DNA from: Nitrosospira multiformis
Lineage (GTDB): Bacteria; Pseudomonadota; Gammaproteobacteria; Burkholderiales; Nitrosomonadaceae
Reading direction: 5' to 3'
DNA length: 64,000 nucleotides
NCBI RefSeq assembly: GCF_900111585.1
Contig: NZ_FOHI01000012.1
Span: forward strand, 17,842-81,841
The notes below the pieces were generated by a model. It saw only the letters and a program-made list of their open reading frames with translations. It was not told the DNA's origin and did no database searches. Below are positions 56,646 to 64,000 of the stretch, in pieces. Position 1 is the first letter of the stretch, and the number at the start of each line of letters is the position of its first letter. A program made the translations under genes and the position numbers.

Positions 56646-57953
56646 TCAACCTCTCGCGCCGAACATCATGCGCCGCGCAACGAACTTTTTGAGCTGTGGC
56701 AGGCAGTCGAGCGCACTTAACCCCGCGCCACGCACAGTGCTCAAAAAGGGATTGTCGTTGGAAAAGAGTTTCACCAGCGAGTCCGTGAAGGTACGTCCCA
56801 TGTTGCTATCCAACCGGCGCTTGCTGCTGTAGCGGGCAAGCATGGCAGGTGTGCCGGTTTCAGCAGGAAATGCCACAATTTCCTCAGCCAGCTCCCACGC
56901 ATCGCGCAGCCCCAGGTTGAAGCCCTGTCCGGCAACCGGGTGCAGCGTCTGGGCGGCATTGCCAATCAACACGGCGCGAGAGGCCGTGACAGGAGTCGCA
57001 TACTTGAGTGCAAGGGGGAAACCGGACCGCTTGCCGGCTTCAATAAATCTGCCGAGACGATCGCCGAAATGGCCGTGCAACCGCTCAAGAAAGGCGGCAT
57101 CATCCAGGCCAAGAATTTCCTGCACCCTGTCGGGAAAAACGGTCCATACCAGCGCAAAGCCGTCGCCCGAAGGCAGTAGTGCAACGGGACCCTCCGGAGT
57201 GAAGCGTTCATAAGCCACACCCGGTTGATGGCCTCCGAGAGCACTCTGCGCAGCCTTTGCCTGCGAGGACTGCATTCCCGGTCTCGTTCGAACTCGGACA
57301 AGTGTCCGTTTCGTATCTGATAATTCCGTTCCGGAAACCTGCTCCGCCAAATGTTCCTCAAAATGCTCGGTCTTTACACGCGCAACAACCGCCCATTGCT
57401 CGTAGTCATGCACCTGTTGCGTGATGCCTTCGATCTGCGTGGTGAGACGGCCACCGTCTGCCACCACCAGCAGTCTGGCTGTTGCCTTTTTTGTTATCCC
57501 CTCATGTTCAAATTCCACCCGTCCAAATCTGTCGCTTGTTTCCATATGGGTTACCTGCGCTCCTGTCAGGTAATCCATTTCGCACTTTTGAAGGGCCTTG
57601 CGCATCGCACGGAACACATCATCGTAATTCACTACATATCCCAGCGCGGGCACGCCTATTTCACGGGCCATCATAACGGTCCGGCCGAGCCCGCCCTGGT
57701 TGGAGATATGAATGGTGAAAATAGGAGTAACGTCGGATAGCGTCTTCCAGACACCCAGGCGCTGCAGGACGAGCCGGCTGCCTTGGGATAATGCCAGAGG
57801 ACGCGGGTCTTCCGCTTTTTCCGGCAGCCCGCGCGCCTCCAGCAACAGCACCGACAACCCGCTGTTGCGTAGCGCGAGAGCCAATGCCATGCCCACCGGA
57901 CCGCCGCCGATGATGATCAGATCGTGGTCATATTGATATTGAGCGTCGATCAT
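56646..57953 (-). CDS. ubiH: UbiH/VisC-family FAD-dependent hydroxylase
   Basis: 435 aa. FAD-binding GXGXXG-type DLIIIGGGPVGMALALAL, GYVVNYDDVF, and the second FAD motif LIGNAAQTLHPVAGQGFNLGLRDAWELAEEI. Residues fit aromatic-ring hydroxylases of ubiquinone synthesis (UbiH/UbiF/UbiI family). Which ring position is hydroxylated cannot be told here. Located after pepP as in many proteobacteria. Confidence 0.8.
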   Translation of the reverse strand: MIDAQYQYDHDLIIIGGGPVGMALALALRNSGLSVLLLEARGLPEKAEDPRPLALSQGSRLVLQRLGVWKTLSDVTPIFTIHISNQGGLGRTVMMAREIGVPALGYVVNYDDVFRAMRKALQKCEMDYLTGAQVTHMETSDRFGRVEFEHEGITKKATARLLVVADGGRLTTQIEGITQQVHDYEQWAVVARVKTEHFEEHLAEQVSGTELSDTKRTLVRVRTRPGMQSSQAKAAQSALGGHQPGVAYERFTPEGPVALLPSGDGFALVWTVFPDRVQEILGLDDAAFLERLHGHFGDRLGRFIEAGKRSGFPLALKYATPVTASRAVLIGNAAQTLHPVAGQGFNLGLRDAWELAEEIVAFPAETGTPAMLARYSSKRRLDSNMGRTFTDSLVKLFSNDNPFLSTVRGAGLSALDCLPQLKKFVARRMMFGARG

Positions 57954-58017
57954 GGAAACTTGTGAAGCGGATTTCTGTTATTGCCCCTAGTTACTACTGG
58001 CTGCTACTGCTGCTTAG

Positions 58018-58362
58018 CTACTGCCCCTGGCGGCCTTTTGTCTTGTCAACTCGCTCTTCGACAATTTCCGCGTCTTCGATGACAACATAATCTCCTTCCG
58101 CGGCCTGGCCGGATTTCTGCAACTTGCGTCGCAACCACCATATCCGGAATGCGAGACCACCAGCGGCGACTGCAAATAATGCAAGAAAAGCGGTAAAAAA
58201 GAAAATGCCCAGAACTGCCATGACGATAAACACAGGGACCAGAAACAGATAGGTGAGCAAACGACCACCGCCTCCGCCCGCTCTGAAGACGGACTCTTCC
58301 GGCGCCCCGGTGCGTCCGTCGCGGGTTATGCGTCTGATAACTATTCGAGGGTTTTCATCCAT
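58018..58362 (-). CDS. Small membrane protein, unknown
   Basis: 114 aa with two close hydrophobic segments (LLTYLFLVPVFIVMAVLGIFFF, LALFAVAAGGLAFRIWWL) and an acidic/basic C-terminus. No family recognised. The ATG overlaps the pepP stop as TAATG, so translation is coupled to pepP. Confidence 0.7.
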   Translation of the reverse strand: MDENPRIVIRRITRDGRTGAPEESVFRAGGGGGRLLTYLFLVPVFIVMAVLGIFFFTAFLALFAVAAGGLAFRIWWLRRKLQKSGQAAEGDYVVIEDAEIVEERVDKTKGRQGQ

Positions 58363-59684
58363 TATTTCGATTTCCGCCGTCGCATCAGTTCTTCAATCTC
58401 ATCCACCATCTTTGGAGCAGCCGATGTCAATACTTCACACCCCTCCTCCGTTACCGTAACATCGTCTTCGATACGGATGCCGATATTATGAAAATGGGTG
58501 GGTATATCATCCGCAGCCCGAATGTAACATCCCGGCTCCACTGTCAGGGTCATTCCCGGGAGTAAAGCGCGCCATCTTCCATTCTGCTTGTATTCGCCGG
58601 CGTCATGCACGTCCAACCCCAGCCAATGACCGGTGCGGTGCATATAGAAACGCTTGTAGCCTTCCGTTTCCACTACCTCCTCCAGGCTGCCGCGGCACAG
58701 GCCGTATTCAATGAAGCCCTGCGAGAGTATGGCAATGGCTGCATTGTGCGGAGCATCCCAGGAATTACCTGGCCTTACCTCGGCTATCGCCGCCGCCTGC
58801 GCATATAACACCAGTTCGTATAAATCCTTTTGTGCCGCGCTGAATTTTCCGTTGACCGGAAAAGTACGCGTGATATCGGACGCATATCCGTCCAGTTCGC
58901 AGCCTGCATCGATCAGCAATAATTCGCCCTCATTCAGCCTGTCCTTGTTTTCGACATAATGAAGCACGCAAGCGTTCGCTCCCCCGGCGACAATCGGCGT
59001 GTAAGCCGGAGCCTGAGCTCCGTGGCGACGGAATTCGCGCAATAGCTCCGCCTCCACTTCATACTCCTTCATGCCAACGCGAGTTTTCCGCATCACATGC
59101 TGATGCGCACCCGCCGAAATCCGTGCCGCCTGGCCCATGACCTGCAGCTCTTCCGGGCTTTTGAACAAACGCATCTCGTCCAGCAGCCGGCGAATATCGC
59201 GAATGTCCTCGGGGGGAGTAAGGCCGCTGCGCACCTGTTGCCGTACTTCATTGATCCATCCCACTACACGCCCATCCCAGGCTGCGTCGTGACCCAGCGA
59301 GTAATAGATCGCCGGTTGTCCCGCAATCAGCTTGGGCAACTGCTCATCCAGTGCAGAGATGGGATAGGCTTCGTCGAACCCGAACGCTTCCCGGGCCGCC
59401 TCGGGGCCATAACGGTACCCATCCCATATCTCTCGCTCGGCGTTTTTCTCCCGGCAAAACAGGATGTGTTTCGATACGCCATCCACGGGCCCCGCTACGA
59501 TCACCAGCACCGCCTCAGGCTCGGTAAAGCCCGTCAGGTAATAGAAATAGCTGTCGAAGCGGTAAGGATAATGCGCATCCCGGTTCCGCAGACGCTCAGG
59601 AGCAGTGGGAATGATGGCAACGCCTTCCTGCATTTGCCATGCCAGGGAGTGGCGACGATCGGCGAAGGATTTAACAGGGGTCAT
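58362..59684 (-). CDS. pepP: Xaa-Pro aminopeptidase
   Basis: 440 aa. The N-terminal domain (~1-175) has the DSYFYYLTGFTEPEAVLVI segment. The C-terminal pita-bread domain has metal ligands in LIDAGCELDGYASDITRTFPVNGKFS, FYMHRTGHWLGLDVHDAGEY, and LTVEPGCYI near the end, with a final E in IRIEDDV. Removes N-terminal residues before proline; Mn2+-dependent. Confidence 0.94.
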   Translation of the reverse strand: MTPVKSFADRRHSLAWQMQEGVAIIPTAPERLRNRDAHYPYRFDSYFYYLTGFTEPEAVLVIVAGPVDGVSKHILFCREKNAEREIWDGYRYGPEAAREAFGFDEAYPISALDEQLPKLIAGQPAIYYSLGHDAAWDGRVVGWINEVRQQVRSGLTPPEDIRDIRRLLDEMRLFKSPEELQVMGQAARISAGAHQHVMRKTRVGMKEYEVEAELLREFRRHGAQAPAYTPIVAGGANACVLHYVENKDRLNEGELLLIDAGCELDGYASDITRTFPVNGKFSAAQKDLYELVLYAQAAAIAEVRPGNSWDAPHNAAIAILSQGFIEYGLCRGSLEEVVETEGYKRFYMHRTGHWLGLDVHDAGEYKQNGRWRALLPGMTLTVEPGCYIRAADDIPTHFHNIGIRIEDDVTVTEEGCEVLTSAAPKMVDEIEELMRRRKSK

Positions 59685-59727
59685 TTAGCAAGCATTTTTA
59701 CAGTATCTGAATGTATAAAGCAAATTG

Positions 59728-59864
59728 ACATCCTCCCCGGCCTGAAGGCGGGGACTCCTACGGCGCGCTCACTGCAGCACGCTGCACTGAATCGCTTCGG
59801 TGAGTTCCTTCTGCTGTTCCCCGTTGGGCCTTAGCTCGAATTTATAGGCCTGGAGTCGTTGCAT
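59728..59864 (-). mobile_element. IS200/IS605-type TnpB relic with right end
   Basis: From the ATG at 59864: MQRLQAYKFELRPNGEQQKEL...QCSVLQ and a stop at 59769. This is the N-terminus of TnpB (IS1341-type). It is joined directly to the element's characteristic right end at 59728-59760, a CCCCGCC-TTCA-GGCCGGGG hairpin on the minus strand. Everything between was deleted. In intact elements this 3' end overlaps the omega RNA scaffold. Confidence 0.75.
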
Positions 59865-60022
59865 GGCTCAAATTATAAACTTGGATGGACGCTTCCAGCG
59901 TCCGCGCTATCCATCTCCTAAATGAGGGAGTATTCCGCGCAAATCCGGGTAAATCGGCCCATTCTTTCCCCTGATCCCGATCCCGGCCTGCTTCCGGAGC
60001 GCCGGGAAGTGCAAGAGCAGGT

Positions 60023-61790
<1,768 letters not shown>

Positions 61791-61885
61791 ATAATCTGCC
61801 GATTGCCTATTTGACCGAAGTATGAGATTTTAACATCAAGTATCGCTTCTCACCGGTCGGTGGCGAAGCAGAAACAGGAGGAATT

Positions 61886-62188
61886 ATGGTTAATCAGAAA
61901 GTACTGGATGAAATTGTAACCAAAGTCAATGAATTGGTGTCGCAAAGCCCGGTGAAGGATGTCGAGAAGAACCTTCGCGTCATGCTCGGGGCGGTGTTCA
62001 CCCGGCTGGACTTGGTAACGCGCGAAGAATTCGAAGTACAACAGGAGGTGCTCAAGCGCACGCGTGAAAAGCTGATCGCGCTCGAAACACGGGTGGCAGC
62101 ATTGGAAAGCGCTGCGAAGAGCGGCCCCCTACCCAACACCCTGGACGTCCCCCCGGAGACGCTGGATGATCTGTCGGAGACGGAATAA
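61886..62188 (+). CDS. ubiK: Ubiquinone biosynthesis accessory factor UbiK
   Basis: 100 aa. DEIVTKVNELVSQSPVKDVEKNLRVMLGAVFTRLDLVTREEFEVQQEVLKRTREKLIALE is the BMFP coiled-coil domain of UbiK/YqiC. The protein helps the Ubi complex under aerobic conditions. RBS AGGAGG lies nine bases upstream of the ATG. Divergent from amgK. Confidence 0.9.
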   Translation: MVNQKVLDEIVTKVNELVSQSPVKDVEKNLRVMLGAVFTRLDLVTREEFEVQQEVLKRTREKLIALETRVAALESAAKSGPLPNTLDVPPETLDDLSETE

Positions 62189-62296
62189 GACAGCATCCAG
62201 ATTTTGGCTCATCAGTTTTTAAACATGCAAGAAATGCTCAACGCTGCCGTTTATCATCTGTATCAGACGATTCATTCCGGTTGAGAATTTTTTCGC

Positions 62297-63820
62297 ATGC
62301 CGCTTGCTGTTCTCTATAGCCGCGCTATCGCTGGCATGGAGGCGCCACTGGTAACAGTGGAAGTTCACATTGCCAATGGACTGCCGGGCTTTACCATCGT
62401 CGGCCTGCCGGAAGCGGAAGTAAAGGAAAGCAAGGACCGCGTGCGGGCTGCACTGCAAAACGCGCACTTCGAGTTTCCGCCTCGACGCATCACGGTCAAT
62501 CTCGCACCGGCTGACCTGCCCAAGGAAAGCGGTCGCTTCGACCTGCCGATTGCGTTGGGTATATTGGCCGCAACCAGCCAGATTCCATCGGACAAGCTCG
62601 GCCTTTATGAATGGGCGGGAGAACTGGCGCTAACTGGAGAACTGCGCGCCATACGTGGCGCCCTCGCCATGACTTATGGCGCCGCCCGCTCCGGCCGCAG
62701 CTTCGTGCTGCCTCAACAAAACGCCGCGGAGGCGTCACTGGTCAGAGAAGCCGCGGTTTACCCTGCAACTTCCCTGCTCCAGATTTGCGCCCACCTTGCC
62801 GGGCGTGAACCTCTGCAGCTTTATTCGCTTCATTCGGAGAAGGACGCGGGTGCAGGCGAGGGTGAGGAAGGTGCGCGTCGCTATCCCGGCATGGAAGAGG
62901 TCAAAGGACAGGCACAGGCCAAGCGGGCGCTCGAAATTGCTGCGGCAGGCAGTCATAGTCTCCTGATGATCGGCCCTCCCGGTACGGGCAAGTCCATGCT
63001 GGCGGCACGCCTCCCCGGCATCCTGCCTGCCATGACCGAAGAGGAAGCACTTGAATCGGCAGCAATGCAATCCCTCGGAAGTAGCGGTTTCAGCGTTGCC
63101 AACTGGAAGCGGCGCCCCTATCGCTCCCCGCATCACACGGCTTCGGGCGTTGCTCTTGTCGGGGGCGGCAGCAATCCCCGGCCCGGTGAGATTTCGTTGG
63201 CAGTGAACGGAGTATTGTTTCTGGATGAATTGCCCGAGTTCGATCGCAAGGTACTGGAAGTATTGCGCGAACCGCTGGAATCAGGACGCATCACGATTTC
63301 GCGAGCGGCACGACAGGCCGAATTTCCCGCACGCTTCCAACTGGTTGCAGCCATGAACCCCTGTCTTTGCGGCTACCTCGGACATTACAGCGGAAAATGC
63401 CGCTGCACGCCTGATCAGGTGGCGCGCTACCGTGGAAAGATCTCCGGCCCCCTGCTGGACCGGATCGATATACAGATCGAAGTGCCCGCTCCACCTCAAG
63501 AGGACCTGATGCGGCAGGCGCAGGGGGAATCCAGCGAAATCATCCAGGGGCGCGTTCAAACCGCCTATCAGCGACAACTGGAGCGCCAGGGGAGGGCGAA
63601 TGCCTATCTGGCAGTAAAGGATATCGACAAGTACTGTATTCCGGACAAACCGGGGAAGAACCTGCTCGGACAGGCTATCAGTCGTCTGAATCTTTCCGCT
63701 CGGGCTTATCATCGCATCCTGAGAGTGGCACGGACCATTGCCGATCTGGCTGCAAGTCCAGGGATCACCGGCAGCCATATTGCTGAAGCGGTGCAGTACC
63801 GGAAAATGGATCGGAACTAG
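62297..63820 (+). CDS. comM: YifB/ComM-family Mg-chelatase-like AAA+ helicase
   Basis: 507 aa. The N-terminal ChlI-like domain (LPGFTIVGLPEAEVKESKDRVRAAL) is followed by the AAA+ core with Walker A GPPGTGKS (~225-232), FLDELPEFDRKVLEVLREPLE (Walker B region) and NPCLCGYLGH (Cys pair). ComM is a branch-migration helicase in natural transformation. Full length, no com genes adjacent. Confidence 0.94.
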   Translation: MPLAVLYSRAIAGMEAPLVTVEVHIANGLPGFTIVGLPEAEVKESKDRVRAALQNAHFEFPPRRITVNLAPADLPKESGRFDLPIALGILAATSQIPSDKLGLYEWAGELALTGELRAIRGALAMTYGAARSGRSFVLPQQNAAEASLVREAAVYPATSLLQICAHLAGREPLQLYSLHSEKDAGAGEGEEGARRYPGMEEVKGQAQAKRALEIAAAGSHSLLMIGPPGTGKSMLAARLPGILPAMTEEEALESAAMQSLGSSGFSVANWKRRPYRSPHHTASGVALVGGGSNPRPGEISLAVNGVLFLDELPEFDRKVLEVLREPLESGRITISRAARQAEFPARFQLVAAMNPCLCGYLGHYSGKCRCTPDQVARYRGKISGPLLDRIDIQIEVPAPPQEDLMRQAQGESSEIIQGRVQTAYQRQLERQGRANAYLAVKDIDKYCIPDKPGKNLLGQAISRLNLSARAYHRILRVARTIADLAASPGITGSHIAEAVQYRKMDRN

Positions 63821-63931
63821 AATTGCCTCAGATTGCCCTATGTCTGCTCGTTATGCCTTATTCCACGCGACAGCGCGTTAGCATATGTTCTTGAAAGTTT
63901 ATTGAGGAAGCATGTTCGCGGAGGCTGGAGG

Positions 63932-64000
63932 TCAAGCGAATGCATGGGCGATGGTGTAGATCGTCAGGCCTGCCAACCCGCCTATCAGGGTGCCATTGAT
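63932..64000 (-). CDS. Partial CDS, C-terminus of a hydrophobic protein
   Basis: Only the last 22 residues are inside the window (INGTLIGGLAGLTIYTIAHAFA, stop at 63932). Hydrophobic with small residues, so probably the last membrane segment of a membrane protein. Family cannot be named. Confidence 0.6.
   Translation of the reverse strand: MNGTLIGGLAGLTIYTIAHAFA

Noticed and set aside
56377..56649. 90-codon frame beginning at the ubiH stop
   Set aside because: TTG start, basic low-complexity composition and no recognisable features.

Overview
The window looks like a piece of a betaproteobacterial chromosome. I would guess a Nitrosospira-like member of the Nitrosomonadaceae, but no marker gene here proves that. 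The guess rests on the housekeeping order pepP-ubiH-dusB-fis-purH-purD-hemF, the amgK-murU, ubiK and comM genes, and decayed PEP-CTERM sorting signals.

Layout. 0-10.7 kb: a fused spermidine synthase-like membrane protein (cut by the window edge), an exonuclease/GIY-YIG protein, small membrane or exported proteins including a glycine-repeat protein, a CorC-type transporter, a HupE/UreJ protein, and relics of hsdM and an IS3 transposase. 10.7-23 kb: a metal block with chrA, a czcCBA-type RND efflux operon (czcC frameshifted) preceded by a His-rich exported protein, an SBF-family transporter, an MFS exporter and a DUF1259 protein. Two inverted copies of one structured leader flank this block, one before chrA and one before a chrA relic. 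23-34.6 kb: a CheY-like regulator, tRNA-Lys, Mut7-C, GNAT and deaminase genes, an OLD-like ATPase with a degenerate Toprim domain, and a cluster of DMF-amidase-like, NodU/CmcH-type carbamoyltransferase and JmjC-cupin proteins. 34.7-37.3 kb: a RelBE pair with a palindromic operator, then a gene graveyard (two PEP-CTERM tails, a helix-turn-helix pseudogene) and an orphan sulfotransferase.

37.3-50.8 kb is the most interesting part: a tandem array of related integrative elements at tRNA-Ala(CGC). Element A (about 40.69-50.75 kb) looks like a compact phage satellite. It has a tyrosine integrase, a DUF2285-like regulator, AlpA, an attenuator-like leader, a RepA-like ATPase beside iteron-like repeats, a chain of overlapping small genes, a single HK97 capsid gene, a terminase small subunit (possibly truncated), and an anti-phage dCTP deaminase at the distal end. 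Element B (about 37.41-40.69 kb) is the decayed remainder of a sister element: the 3' end of the same capsid gene and its terminator, a lipoprotein, a broken HNH gene, and a Kiwa defence pair (kwaA intact, kwaB frameshifted). The defence cargo lies in the same slot in both, so the distal end looks like an exchangeable defence position. Portal, protease, terminase large subunit and tail genes are all absent.

50.9-64 kb is ordinary core genome: hemF, purD, purH, fis, dusB, ubiH-type, a small membrane protein, pepP, a TnpB relic, murU, amgK, ubiK and comM.

Many relics are broken by one-base indels, some in short homopolymers. Those frameshifts need checking against raw reads before function is judged.
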